Positions 9,557 through 19,782 of a DNA stretch of 36,666 bases are shown here, one piece after another. Each line of letters opens with the position of its first letter. Positions within the stretch are counted from its first letter, which is position 1. The notes under the pieces are model-generated. The model saw nothing but the letters and a program-made list of their open reading frames with translations, was not told the origin of the DNA and made no database searches. The DNA is from Fragilaria radians (taxonomy: Eukaryota; Bacillariophyta; Fragilariophyceae; Fragilariales; Fragilariaceae): assembly GCA_900642245.1 (NCBI GenBank), contig CAAAJI010000057.1, forward strand, positions 30,979 through 67,644, written 5' to 3'. The translations under genes were made by a program, and so were the position numbers.

Positions 9557-12144
9557 ATGGTAGCCAATGTGGGTCCAGCATGCTCACACAACAATAGATT
9601 GAACCCTCTGCGCGGATATGATTCAATATTGAAACTCAGACTATTCGTCCTGACTTTGGCTGGTACTTACATAAGCTTACAGATTTTGGCATTTACACAA
9701 TTGGCTCACGATGTCAGTAAACTAGCATGGGGACTAAATAATACAAAGCAATCAAGACCGATCTCAAAGACTGTCCCACCACCATATTCAAAAGTGCAAT
9801 GTATTGGAGAGTCCTTTGATGACCATCATGGTGCTAAATTTCGAGCTATGTATCGATCCTGTCGATATAAAAACTTATGCTACAAATTGGACACGAACGA
9901 ATTGGTTTTATTCCCAACGTCCCAACATCAAAAAGTGCTATCCTTACTAGATCGCAACGGCATTTATCTCTCATCGGTCCCAAAGCCAGTCATGCCTAAT
10001 CCCATTCTATCATCGCGAATGGGTAAACTTGATTTACTCTGCCCAAAATATCTGAAAGCTTATGATGATTACAATCACAATCAAATCCTAAATACAAGCC
10101 ATGTTATTTGGATTCCAATACTGCCGAATTTAGGGGAGTCTCTACTTTTGGATCTTTTCTTTCCCGTTTATAGACTACTTGAGTTATTTGACTTGGAAAG
10201 TGAGCCTTATGGCCTTTTCTTCTTGAAAAGCTCAAATTCCACAAGGCAAAGACTTGAATCATTCCTTACGTCATTGAAAATCGAGAGGCCATTGATTGTA
10301 TATGATGCAGATATATTGGCCAACAATAATCCTAGCACTCCTAATTTCATTCGTCTGGAAAATTCGGTAATGGGTATGGGAGCCCTTGGAATTCATAGAC
10401 AGCAATATCATGCCAGGAACACGTCCATACCACCCAATCACATTGGTCGGGGAAGAACAGTTCACAAATTTCGAGATTACATCTTAAAAAAGATGGACAT
10501 CCATCCTGATACTGACTCTTCTTTCACAATTGGCTATTCCAATCTAATCCCCCAATCCATGCTTCCTCACCCTGGTTACATGGGTCTCAAGTGGCTTCTC
10601 TTGTCTTCGGAAGGTTCTTTTTCATTGCGGCATAGAATTTTGGAGATTCGCAAGTTGTTTGGCCTAATACTTACCTCAAAAGAAGATAAGACACCAGCAT
10701 TATTCCTTCAAGATTCCCGTCTTTTAATTCTTATTGGAGAACCACAAGAAGATTGGGACTTCTGGAGCAACGTACCCTATATTAAACTTTTCCTTCTGAC
10801 ACAAAATATTCCAATGGCATTGGAAAAAGTTATATACAGCGAAATGATGATATTAGATTTCCAGAGGGCCGAGAAAGAAAGGTCAAATAAGGAAAATACT
10901 TCACATTTGAATGGCTTTCCTTTTGAGTTGAAGGCAGGACCACCAAAGCCAACTACTATCCATTGCATTGGTGAGAAACTATACCCTGATGCAGAAGGAG
11001 CGCATCAGTTCCGTTCACGTTACTTTGAGAATATTTGCTTTCATCTTGTCACAAAGCAGTTTAAGATTGTTCAACCCGCAAACTTTGTTATCAGAAATGA
11101 CACATACCTCCAAGATGGAAATTATTTTAGCAATGTTTTTAAACCCCTGGCCATATCTCCTCAGGCTAAGATGATGCTTTTTGATATCAAACCTGAGAAA
11201 ATTGGTACGCTTGCAAAGGCAGCTTTGAATGCATCATATTACCACTTCCAAGGTGTTCTCCTTGCAAATAAAGTACTCAGTTCATGCAATCCAGGTATGT
11301 TGAACAAATCCTGACATAACATTGTACAATATAATACTAAAATCTCCCAGGTCACTTATTTTGGGACATGTGGTTACCTTTGTTTTCAATAATGGAAATA
11401 TTCAATCTCTCAAAAGAAGCCCTGACAGTCACCAAGCTTTCCTCCAAAAGGCAGTGCAAAGAAAAAGTTAGCAGTGACATTGAAGAACTCTTTGTTAAGA
11501 ATGTTCAGCAAGTTGATGCAATTTTCAAGGGTAAGGATAGGGAAGCCTCCATAGTTTGTGCCACAAAAAGTGCACTTGGATATGGTTGGTTGAGTGACCA
11601 TGGGTTGAATAGTCATGGTTGGGTGGACAAAGATATGGATTTTCCTATCAACATAGGAAGAGGTCCTGAACTCAGAAGATTGAGATCATTTGCACTGCAA
11701 AACATGTCACCATCTGCTTCATCAGTCATCAGTAAACCCTATCAAATAGTCTTCTCAATCAATTCTTCTCGTGATAAGAGACGGCGGACAGATTTTCAAG
11801 ATCAATTTGTTGCTGTTCAAGATTATATGAATAGGTCTTCATTGGATGTGATTGTGAAGCAAGTTCACGTTGTCAGCCTATCAATTCCATTGCAAATAGC
11901 CATAGCATCAAAGACATCTATTTTTATTTCTGCATCAGGGGGAGGGTCTCTACCAGCTTTCTTTCTCCTTAAGGGTGCCTCTCTGATCCTCTATGGTGAT
12001 GAAAATATGCATTTAGATTGTGATTTGTTCAACAACTATGGGCTTGGTAATGTGCATTGGATGTCAATGAAATCAAGGCATAATGATACAAATTTACTTC
12101 TACAATTGCTGATTGATGAAATTGAAAGTTTTGAAGTCAATTGA
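9557..12144 (+). CDS. Type II membrane protein with two tandem GT61/DUF563-like glycosyltransferase domains
   Basis: Two exons, 9557-11294 and 11351-12144, with a 56-bp intron (GTATGT...CTCCCAG) splitting a Gly codon; 843 residues. A short cytosolic N-terminus is followed by a signal anchor at about 27-49, as in Golgi glycosyltransferases. Two copies of one domain follow. Copy A starts VQCIGES (about 80), with NLGESLLLDLFF (about 191), NHIGRGRTVHKFRDYI (about 294) and TSKEDKTPALFL (about 373). Copy B has HCIGEKL (about 468), GHLFWDMWLPLF (about 580), INIGRGPELRRLRSF (about 681) and SASGGGSLPAFFL (about 773). Spacing between the first three landmarks agrees within two residues, so this is an internal duplication. 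Copy A has lost GHxFWD and GGGS. Copy B keeps the motif pattern of DUF563/GT61 proteins, whose usual C-terminal motif is HGAGLTN-like. Likely a Golgi protein O-/N-glycan or polysaccharide transferase; donor and acceptor unknown. Confidence 0.8.
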
Positions 12145-12405
12145 CTTTGATGATTTAAAATTCTTTTTGTTTGATTCTTCTGCTTCCATTTTGTTGCTAC
12201 ATGAACAAATTCTCAGGCAGTTTGATGGTATCTTACAAGCAGTAAATTAACAAGTCTGTTTAGGGCAACTATGTATAATCTCTCAAGAGCAGGAGTTCAT
12301 GTACAAGGTCAAAGTGTGTCTGTCTCATTAGTGTAGCACAGATATAGGCAGTGTTAAAGTGAATACCATTAATGTAAAAATTGTTACCATGAACATATTT
12401 CCTCT

Positions 12406-12754
12406 AATTATGAAACCAATTGATATATGAAGTTTGAAAGTGATTAAGTATAGCAATTCAAGCACATAATTAGTCTTTTGCTTCACTTTGCAGCAAGCAG
12501 TAAAGTAAAGAAAATATAACTTAATCTACAATTTGGATTACTTAAACCAAAGTTGAAATGTTGATTCTTCACCAAATTATGAAATCATTTGATACACGAA
12601 ATGAAGAGAGTGAATTAATAAAGCTATTCAAGCAGAAAATGAGTCTTTTGTTTCACTCTACAGCAAGAAGAAACAAATCAGAGAAATTCTGAATTAACTA
12701 AATATACAGTTTGGATTGCTTATATCAAAAGTAAAATGATGATTCTCATCATCA
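12406..12754. repeat. Diverged ~169-bp tandem duplication
   Basis: Copy 1 starts at 12406 (AATTATGAAACCAATTGATA) and copy 2 at 12575 (AATTATGAAATCATTTGATA). Shared blocks in the same order include CTATTCAAGCA/CAATTCAAGCA, AGTCTTTTGYTTCACT, CAGCAAG and TTTGGATTRCTTA. Both copies carry many substitutions and small indels, so the duplication is old. No coding potential. Confidence 0.7.
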
Positions 12755-13858
12755 GGAGATTACAAGTCACTACTCTTGAAAAGCAAAAAAGTCTTTCAGA
12801 GAAAGTTTCATGAGATAATCTTGAGAATCGCATCAAAATCGGGGCGATGAAGAGAAACCAGGAAAAGAGAAGTATCACAAGTCACAACATCAAATTTTGT
12901 GTATAGCTTTCTAAAATATAGTTGACACTATCTGAGAATCATTATGAGTGATGTGATGAATCATTTAAGGCACAAAAAATGTAAAGATTGGCAGACATTT
13001 GATGAGAAAATAGGATTACATTGCCATCAATGACATACAGTTTTTAGTCTATGGAAGGAGGATTCGTACTGCTGGGAACTTTGATAACTTCCGGCAGAAA
13101 GGTACTGTGGAGTCAAGAAACTTAATGAAACGTTTTGTAAGTTCTTTAATATTGAGCGTAAATTCATGAAGATGTGCTGGAAATGACGCAACTAACTTGA
13201 TAACGTGATTGCTAAATCTTAGATTCCATTATCCAGGAATCGTTAAAGAAGTCGAGATCAAGATGCAATTTTATTGAACTCTGATCCTAAAAATAAGAAT
13301 TTCAATCTTTTGTGGAATTTTATATTAGGAGACAAGATGCTGTAGAGATGGGAGGCTAAGCGTGTCAAGTTTGAAGACCTTATATGAATTCGTTTTAGTC
13401 TGAACTTCAAAGGACAATACATGATTCCCAGCATCCTTGATATATTGCGCTTGAGTAAAATTTAATCCCAAGAGTGACTGTACATGGATATTAATTGAAT
13501 TGGTGTAAATCATTTTTAATCCCAATAAGTCCATTTTATCAAGACAGCAAAGGAATGGTAAATATCTTGCACATGACCTTAAATCAATATGGTGCAGAGT
13601 TACATGGGGAAAAAGTTCATTCCAAACGATCAATTAGCAACTTGATCTGGACTTTAAGTGACAATTAGCTGCACCCGGCAATAGTTTAAGAAGAGCCAAT
13701 GATTTTGTAGTTTGAAATGCTTGCAGAATTATTTTCCATTCTTCATATTACGGTGATATAAATCCCTTTTTTAGTATGTCAATCAATTTATGTTCAAAAA
13801 AGTAGCTTCTTTTTGAACCTGTCATTCACCACAATTCATGTAGCCGCTTATTCAGACC

Positions 13859-14032
13859 ATGCCATTGATAAGATTTTTGAATAGTTGGAAGGGTAACTGC
13901 AATGGAAAGGACGCCCATGCGCACACTTTCCCATCATCGAGTTTGATTTTATGTCAAATCACAGTTTTTCTGATTGCAGGATTCTCAATTCGGCAAAAGG
14001 AATCCAACTTACAAAAATGTTCCACACATTGA
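13859..14032 (+). other. Possible upstream TM-encoding exon of the receptor cyclase
   Basis: A 57-codon frame starting ATGCCATTGATAAG. After a polar N-terminus it encodes a hydrophobic stretch (SLILCQITVFLIAGF) followed by basic and charged residues (SIRQKESNLQK). The receptor cyclase at 14358 lacks any N-terminal signal or TM, which its ectodomain would need. However, no strong splice donor is visible after the hydrophobic segment; the best phase-compatible site is GTTCCA at about 14019, joined to an acceptor at about 14328. It may equally be chance. Confidence 0.25.
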
Positions 14033-14357
14033 AGTTGGATTTCCATAAGTGATTTTATTGGTCATTCCTGTTATTTTAGGTACGTAGAATTTAATCCATA
14101 CTCTACGTAGGGAACAAGATTAAAGTGGACAAGGCTCTTCAAACATATTTTCCGACAACGATGAGTGTTAAGTGAAAACCGAGCTTGAGCACTTTTCAGT
14201 AGATAGTTCGTTATGATTTCGGAGAAACATTGCATATAAATCAAGTGTCTTTGATCCCAGTACCGCACAGTGAGGGGGCATATGCACATCAACAGGAGTT
14301 CGTATTTATATTTACTTGATTGAAACAGCACAGCAATCAAAGAAATTTACTACGACA

Positions 14358-17300
14358 ATGGAGTCAGCTGACGAAAAAGCTTTTAGGATATGTAATGTCC
14401 TCGGAGGCTTAGATTTAACTAGATTCGTTTCCTCTAATACAAGAAACCTTTTCCAGGGTGCCATAGAAGATGTTGAATTGATCCGAGAATATGTGCACGA
14501 AGCATTCCTCAATGGGGGACTTCGAGGTGGATTCTCTGATCTTCAGGCAATGAATGCTTCACTTGAATGGAAAGAAAGAAACTTTTCTCGTGAAACTACA
14601 ACATATGAAGCTGGTCTAGGCTATGTGGATGATCGAGCTAATCGTCGCATCGATCGAAATGTTGCTGAATTTTCTTCCGAAATGCCCCTTGTGGGCGACA
14701 AACAAACTGACATGCATATTGTTGACACGTTATCAAATCTCTTTCCGTGGTTGGTAGATAGGCGCTCCATTGAAAGCAGTTGGTACATAAATCATAAAAA
14801 TGGCCGAAGTGAGGGGAAGGAAAAAGCTCCGTTTAGATTCTCTACCCTCTACACAGCTGCTTGGTTTGGAACTCACGGTAATGCATGGATGTATTATCCT
14901 CCCTTTACTGCATTTAGCAACGGTCATCCTCTTACCATGAATGATGTAATTGGAGGAGATTTCATGAGTCACGAACTTCCATTTGTAAAACCAAACTTAC
15001 CAAAGAATAATCCTTCGAGGAAAGCATTTCTTGTCAAACCTTATCCCGACACGGCGCAGCCAGGTTTGTCACTTATCACCGCGATGGCACCAGTGTACCT
15101 CGATGGAAAATTTGGAGATTACACATACAATGACACGTATTTTGCCTCGACAGGAGTTGATATCGCTGTGGTATCAACTTCAACTTTACTAGATGAATTG
15201 CTTGACAAAATGACGGAACTTAGTTTCGCTATCCTCGTGGATACGAGCTTTGGTCCGATCGTGATTTCACAAGCTGTTGTTGATAGGATTTATCCAGAAA
15301 GAACTGGCTTTGAAGAGTCACGAGTAACTTACGACTTAGTCGATGGATCAATTTTGGAAGATCGCCGGAATCAAACCTACCTTGTCTCTGATACGATTCA
15401 TCAAGCACTAACGAATCTCGAAAATGCAAACTGGTCTCAGCTTCTCAGGGAAGTAAAACGCACTCGACGCGGTGGTCGGGGATCTTCTATCTTTAATCTG
15501 ACGCTTACTGGAGAAACTCAGGCACGAGAATTCCAAGTCATGTACGAGCGTTGGCCAGATGTTGCGGATTGGATGATGCTAACCTTCGCCCCAACCGATA
15601 ACATTAATAAAGCAGTCGACTTTGCGATTTCAAGTGTAAAAGCAAATGCTACAGATTCAATGCAAACTCAAGATTACTTGGAACTATCAGGTGAATGGGG
15701 TTCGGATATCTTGGGTGAAGTGCTTTTGATGAATAATGGTGCCCTCGATATCCTTGTGACGCAAAAATCGAGTATAGGATGGCTGAGCCTTTATCCTGAA
15801 AAGTTGGATGAATATTCTCTAGCCGCCAAAAGTTCCTTATCCCTTCAACTAAGTGTAGACACATCGAAGTTGGAAATTGGTACATCATCTTTCTCACTCA
15901 CATTTGGAATAGAGGATGACAACTATCCAGACTGCTTTCATAGCAATGACGTCAGCTTCTCAGTCAACGTCAAAGTTGAGCCCAAAAACTGTGCTCTTTT
16001 GACAGGAAGTTCGTTTAGAATTGCTGATGAAATGGGAAATTGTATCTGTTCATCAAACTCTGTAGAGATTGGAGGAAATTGTATAGGCATTGCTGTGTTA
16101 CTGCCTTCATTTCTCGTTCCTCTTTGCCTCATTTGTTTTCTCTCAACCTTTTGGTATATTGACCATAAGCGCAAACAAGCAGATTCTATTTGGCTGATTA
16201 AAACTTCAGACTTAAGCTTTGATGATCCTCCTATAATACTTGGAAGGGGAACGTTTGGGCTTGTCGTCTGTGCTGAATATCGTGGAACTCAAGTCGCGGT
16301 AAAGCGCGTGATTCCTTCTATTTCTCAAAGCGCTATGAGATCATCCGATTCTTACGGAAATCGCCTCGGATCAGTTCTGAAGCTTACCAATGGTAAAGGA
16401 GTCAAAATGACCTCACATGACAAATTTGATTTCAGCAACTTGACAAGCGGTGACGGAATGGCATCCACACAGTCCTCTGTGATACATAATGGACAATCTG
16501 CACCACTGAGTAGCTCCGAAATTCCTTTGGCGAAAACCACTCGGAAAAGTCGCCTAGCTCAACAGGAGTTCGCAAAACTCAAGGCTGATTTTATTCGAGA
16601 AATGCGATTACTCTCCAAGCTTCGTCATCCTTGTATAACAACAGTAATGGGTGCAGTCATCTCTTCTGTGGAAGAACCGCTGCTTGTCATGGAGCTTATG
16701 GACCATGGTTCCCTTTTTGATTTGCTTCACAACAACACTATGATAATTGAGGGTGACATGGTTCTCCAGGTCCTTCGAGACATTTCTCAGGGATTGCGTT
16801 TCTTACATTCTGCCAATCCCCAGGTGATTCATGGTGATCTTAAGGCGCTGAATGTTCTTGTCGATAGGAAATTCCGTGCTAAAGTTGCTGATTTTGGGTT
16901 GTCACAAAAGAAAAATATGGGAGCGACAGGAACTCCTTATTGGATGGCGCCAGAGCTTCTAATGGGAAAGTCATCCAATACAGCAGCGTCCGACGTATAC
17001 TCCTTTGGTATAATTCTCTACGAAGTCTACTCGCGTAAAGTGCCCTATGAGGGAGAGGAGTTTGAAGAAACTATCCGGGAAATTTGCGATCCTTCCATCA
17101 ACAAGCGACCGATTAGTCCGGTTTCAATGCCCATGGAAATCGTTCGATTGTTTAATGACTGCACAAATGTAAACCCTGAAACCCGACCAACATTTCGAGC
17201 AATTGACGACATATTGAAATCTTTCACTGTGAGCAACGTGGAACCGAAATTTATCAATACTTCAATACAAAGTAAGAAAGCTTGGGATACAAGTCAAACG

Positions 17301-18077
17301 GCAACAGAGAATCTTTTGTTGGAGGTCTTTCCCAAACACGTTGCCGAAGCCTTGATTAGAGGTGATAGAGTGGAACCAGAGAGTTTCGACTGCGTGACTA
17401 TTTTCTTTTCTGATATTGTTGGCTTCACTAATATTGCCAGTGAATTGACTCCAATCAAGGTTTCTGATATGCTTGACCGGCTATACCAGAAGTTCGATAA
17501 ATTGTCAAGAAAGCATGGCGTTTTCAAGGTTGAAACGATTGGTGATGCCTGGATGGGGGTAACCAATTTGGAAACGCCACAACCAGATCATGCAAAGCGC
17601 ATAGCAGCCTTCGCCATGGATGCCTTACGGGCCGCAAGCATCACCATGATTGATCAGGAAGATTCGAGTAGAGGTATGGTGAATATTCGAGTTGGATTTC
17701 ATTCGGGTCCTGTAATCGCAAATGTTGTGGGATCAAGAAACCCCAAGTTTACTCTGATTGGGGATACAGTGAATTCCTCATCACGGATGGAGAGTAATTC
17801 ATTACCAGGTCGTGTACATTGTTCTCCACAGGCGGCGAAGCTTTTGGAAGAACAGGCTCATGATAAGTTTTTTATTGAATCTCGTGGTTTGATTGAAGTT
17901 AAAGGAAAGGGTCAAATGGAAACCTTTTGGGTGACAGAGAAAAAACCTATGCAGAAATCCAACTCTTTTTCGCAAATTAGTGAACGAGCTCGAAATGGCA
18001 AATATAGGAGAGCTGATTGTGATGCCATGGTCAATTTTTTGTCGAATGATAATGAATATGATGATGACAAGGCTTAG
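14358..18077 (+). CDS. Receptor-like protein: Cache-like ectodomain, TM, TKL-type kinase, class III (guanylyl-type) cyclase
   Basis: 1,239 residues from the first ATG; an upstream in-frame TGA lies at 14271. Residues about 100-440 resemble a dCache ligand-binding ectodomain. A probable beta-sandwich and a Cys-rich segment precede a TM at about 576-600. Kinase: GRGTFGLVV (about 628), VAVKR (about 645), a polar insert of about 95 residues, then FIREMRLLSKLRHP, HGDLKALNVLVD (about 824), DFG (about 844), APE. HGD replaces HRD, but the catalytic Asp, DFG and Lys are present, unlike the pseudokinase of animal receptor guanylyl cyclases. Cyclase: FSDIVGFTNIAS (about 1017), VETIGDAWMG (about 1057), NSSSRMES (about 1138). 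Metal-binding Asp residues and the transition-state Asn/Arg pair are present; Glu in VETIGDAW is the guanylyl-type residue, while Thr in KFTLIGDTVN replaces the usual Cys. Likely couples an extracellular ligand to cGMP. The N-terminus probably lacks an exon. Confidence 0.88.
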   Translation: MESADEKAFRICNVLGGLDLTRFVSSNTRNLFQGAIEDVELIREYVHEAFLNGGLRGGFSDLQAMNASLEWKERNFSRETTTYEAGLGYVDDRANRRIDRNVAEFSSEMPLVGDKQTDMHIVDTLSNLFPWLVDRRSIESSWYINHKNGRSEGKEKAPFRFSTLYTAAWFGTHGNAWMYYPPFTAFSNGHPLTMNDVIGGDFMSHELPFVKPNLPKNNPSRKAFLVKPYPDTAQPGLSLITAMAPVYLDGKFGDYTYNDTYFASTGVDIAVVSTSTLLDELLDKMTELSFAILVDTSFGPIVISQAVVDRIYPERTGFEESRVTYDLVDGSILEDRRNQTYLVSDTIHQALTNLENANWSQLLREVKRTRRGGRGSSIFNLTLTGETQAREFQVMYERWPDVADWMMLTFAPTDNINKAVDFAISSVKANATDSMQTQDYLELSGEWGSDILGEVLLMNNGALDILVTQKSSIGWLSLYPEKLDEYSLAAKSSLSLQLSVDTSKLEIGTSSFSLTFGIEDDNYPDCFHSNDVSFSVNVKVEPKNCALLTGSSFRIADEMGNCICSSNSVEIGGNCIGIAVLLPSFLVPLCLICFLSTFWYIDHKRKQADSIWLIKTSDLSFDDPPIILGRGTFGLVVCAEYRGTQVAVKRVIPSISQSAMRSSDSYGNRLGSVLKLTNGKGVKMTSHDKFDFSNLTSGDGMASTQSSVIHNGQSAPLSSSEIPLAKTTRKSRLAQQEFAKLKADFIREMRLLSKLRHPCITTVMGAVISSVEEPLLVMELMDHGSLFDLLHNNTMIIEGDMVLQVLRDISQGLRFLHSANPQVIHGDLKALNVLVDRKFRAKVADFGLSQKKNMGATGTPYWMAPELLMGKSSNTAASDVYSFGIILYEVYSRKVPYEGEEFEETIREICDPSINKRPISPVSMPMEIVRLFNDCTNVNPETRPTFRAIDDILKSFTVSNVEPKFINTSIQSKKAWDTSQTATENLLLEVFPKHVAEALIRGDRVEPESFDCVTIFFSDIVGFTNIASELTPIKVSDMLDRLYQKFDKLSRKHGVFKVETIGDAWMGVTNLETPQPDHAKRIAAFAMDALRAASITMIDQEDSSRGMVNIRVGFHSGPVIANVVGSRNPKFTLIGDTVNSSSRMESNSLPGRVHCSPQAAKLLEEQAHDKFFIESRGLIEVKGKGQMETFWVTEKKPMQKSNSFSQISERARNGKYRRADCDAMVNFLSNDNEYDDDKA

Positions 18078-18464
18078 TTTCTGGATGGAGCAGATTCCTG
18101 TAGGCATAGTCCGCTGGAAAGTCTCATTGTGATTTGAATTCTTCGTTACGTTAAGATTTATATTTACACATCAAAGTACACCTTAGTGGATTGTAATAGA
18201 AATACCTTTAATGTATAGGTGTTCTTGTTTCTGTTGAATTCCAAGTCACATAGAAAGAAATAGTCTTATATTGATGACACTTTCATGATGTTACTATTAT
18301 CTCCTCCTATTGTCTAGAATCAGCTTTGCATTGTAGTTACTAAGAAAGTATTGAATATTGAAAGGGGGAAGAAGAGAAAATTAATTTACTAAGGAATTCA
18401 ACGACATCCAACACAACCATTTTCCGTGGTGTATCATACGATTGCTAGAATGTATAGTTGAACT
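18078..18464. other. Convergent 3' flanks of the receptor cyclase and eL34
   Basis: 387 bp between two convergent stops, AT-rich. It must hold both 3' UTRs. I see no gene or repeat in it. Confidence 0.6.
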
Positions 18465-18815
18465 TTATTTTGATTTCTTACTGCCCTGACGTTCGGCCAA
18501 TACTTTCTTCACCGCCTTTTGTTCTTCCAAAAGGAAGGCACGGAGGATACGAGTCTTGACACAAGTGGCACAAGTCGATCCACCATAGGCTCGAGATACG
18601 GTACGTTGACGCTTTTTCAAATGTGGTACGGCCGATCCACGACAATGAGGAATTCCGGGCAATGATACCTTACAATCAGAACAACGTGGACCCTTCACAG
18701 TCTTGACAATCTTTCCCCCGGTCAATCGTCCACCCGGAGTTCGGACTGCCTTATATTTATGAGAGTCAGTATTGTACGAATGACGACCTGGACGTGTGTA
18801 GCGAGTATCTCCCAT
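18465..18815 (-). CDS. RPL34: 60S ribosomal protein eL34
   Basis: 116 residues, the usual eL34 length (about 115-120). It shows the family signatures: RHSYNTDSHKYKAVRTPGGR near the N-terminus, VSRAYGGSTCATCVKTRI (about 73-90) and RAFLLEEQKAVKKVL near the C-terminus. Two CxxC pairs, CSDC and CATC, form the zinc site of this large-subunit protein. The start MGDTRYTRPGR is followed directly by the conserved region, so the ATG at 18815 is secure. Upstream on the minus strand, intron 18858-19036 (donor GTAAGG, acceptor CCTAG) probably lies in the 5' UTR. The gene is divergent from eL36 at 19227. Confidence 0.97.
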   Translation of the reverse strand: MGDTRYTRPGRHSYNTDSHKYKAVRTPGGRLTGGKIVKTVKGPRCSDCKVSLPGIPHCRGSAVPHLKKRQRTVSRAYGGSTCATCVKTRILRAFLLEEQKAVKKVLAERQGSKKSK

Positions 18816-18857
18816 GATGTATTATGATGTATATAAAGTTTGGTTGGGATATGTAAT

Positions 18858-19036
18858 CTAGGTAGGCATTTTAACGGTAAGTGAAGGAACAAAATATAAT
18901 CAATCAAGAAATGGTAAACGCAAGATGAGAGGAAGATAGAGATGATGGAATAAGAAGATTGAAACAGTTTTTCCAAATGTTCAATACATTCGTCATTGGA
19001 GCGAAACATGCCGTCATCGTGAAACGAAGTCCTTAC
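18858..19036 (-). other. Probable 5' UTR intron of eL34
   Basis: On the minus strand, CAGGTTCAG is followed by GTAAGGACTTCG (donor, from 19036). A pyrimidine-rich stretch and CTACCTAG (acceptor, ending at 18858) lie 42 bp before the start codon. The 179-bp interval has no long open frame linked to eL34. The acceptor choice is uncertain without cDNA. Confidence 0.5.
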
Positions 19037-19226
19037 CTGAACCTGGAGGTGATGATACAATTAGTTTCTCTTTCAGGGAATTGCTTTGGTTCTGTCCGTC
19101 AATACGAAACAAAAGTAAGTAAAGAGGTAAAGTAAGTAACAATATAATTTCCATGTAGAATTGTACCGTACTTTGACAAATTCATCTCCACTACTACCTA
19201 CATCTTGTAATCACCAATTTGAAACA
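19037..19226. promoter_or_regulatory. Shared bidirectional promoter region of eL34 and eL36
   Basis: About 190 bp separates the proposed eL34 leader from the eL36 start codon, so both genes must be driven from here. It contains the repeated tract AAGTAAGTAAAGAGGTAAAG/TAAGTAAC around 19111-19140. No TATA box is clear. Inferred from gene arrangement only. Confidence 0.5.
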
Positions 19227-19782
19227 ATGGCACGATCAGGAATTGCCAAAGGAATTCAAAAGGGTCATGTTACCCAAGAACGACCTCGTCCAGAGCGAAA
19301 GGATGCTAAAAAAATGGTATGTCGTTGTAATGATGGGATAGAGTTGTCGATTTCTTGTCGAAGTATTCATTTTTGTTCCAATCCATTGGTTGGCTTCTAT
19401 CTAGTATTTCTAATTCATGATCTCTCTCTTCCCTTTTACATCACACACCAATTGCTTCTTTTCCTATCTTGCTGATTACTTTGAATGACTACAAATTTTC
19501 TTGGATTGGCTGTATGTTCATTATCCTTTCAAACAACCATTTTGCGCTTAGGTGACATCGAAAAAAATGTTAATGTGTCGTGCCATTGCTCGTGAGGTGG
19601 TAGGATTAGCACCTTATGAACGTCGAATTTTGGATATGATCAAGACAGGTGGATCCGCTGCTGACAAACGTATTTACAAATTTGCCAAACGACGATTGGG
19701 ATCGCACAAACGTGCCTTGGCCAAACGAGAGGATATTAAGGAAGTCAATGCACAACAGCGTGCACGTGCGGCTGGTGCGTAA
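19227..19782 (+). CDS. RPL36: 60S ribosomal protein eL36
   Basis: Two exons, 19227-19316 and 19552-19782, with a 235-bp intron (ATG|GTATGT ... GCTTAG|GTG). Splicing gives 106 residues, normal for eL36. Exon 1 encodes MARSGIAKGIQKGHV and ERPRPERKDAKKM. Exon 2 begins VTSKKMLMCRAIAREVVGLAPYERRILDMIK and contains the family-typical APYERR and KFAKRRLGSHKRALAKRED. The protein belongs to the large cytosolic ribosomal subunit. Frame and homology fix the splice sites: either exon alone would be incomplete. Transcribed divergently from eL34. Confidence 0.97.

Larger units (their letters stand above)
12145..14357. other. Intergenic region downstream of the glycosyltransferase gene
   Basis: AT-rich DNA of about 2.2 kb. 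It contains the diverged tandem repeat at 12406-12754 and a short frame with a hydrophobic segment at 13859-14032, both listed separately. A minus-strand frame at 13325-13633 (102 codons) has no recognisable domain and I do not call it. The right end includes the unknown 5' part of the receptor cyclase gene. Confidence 0.5.

Noticed and set aside
13325..13633. 102-codon minus-strand frame
   Set aside because: No domain, no flanking exon signals, AT-rich surroundings; could be chance.
14316..14357. Extending the receptor cyclase to a TTG at 14316
   Set aside because: TTG is not a usual eukaryotic start; the ATG at 14358 is the first in frame after a TGA at 14271.
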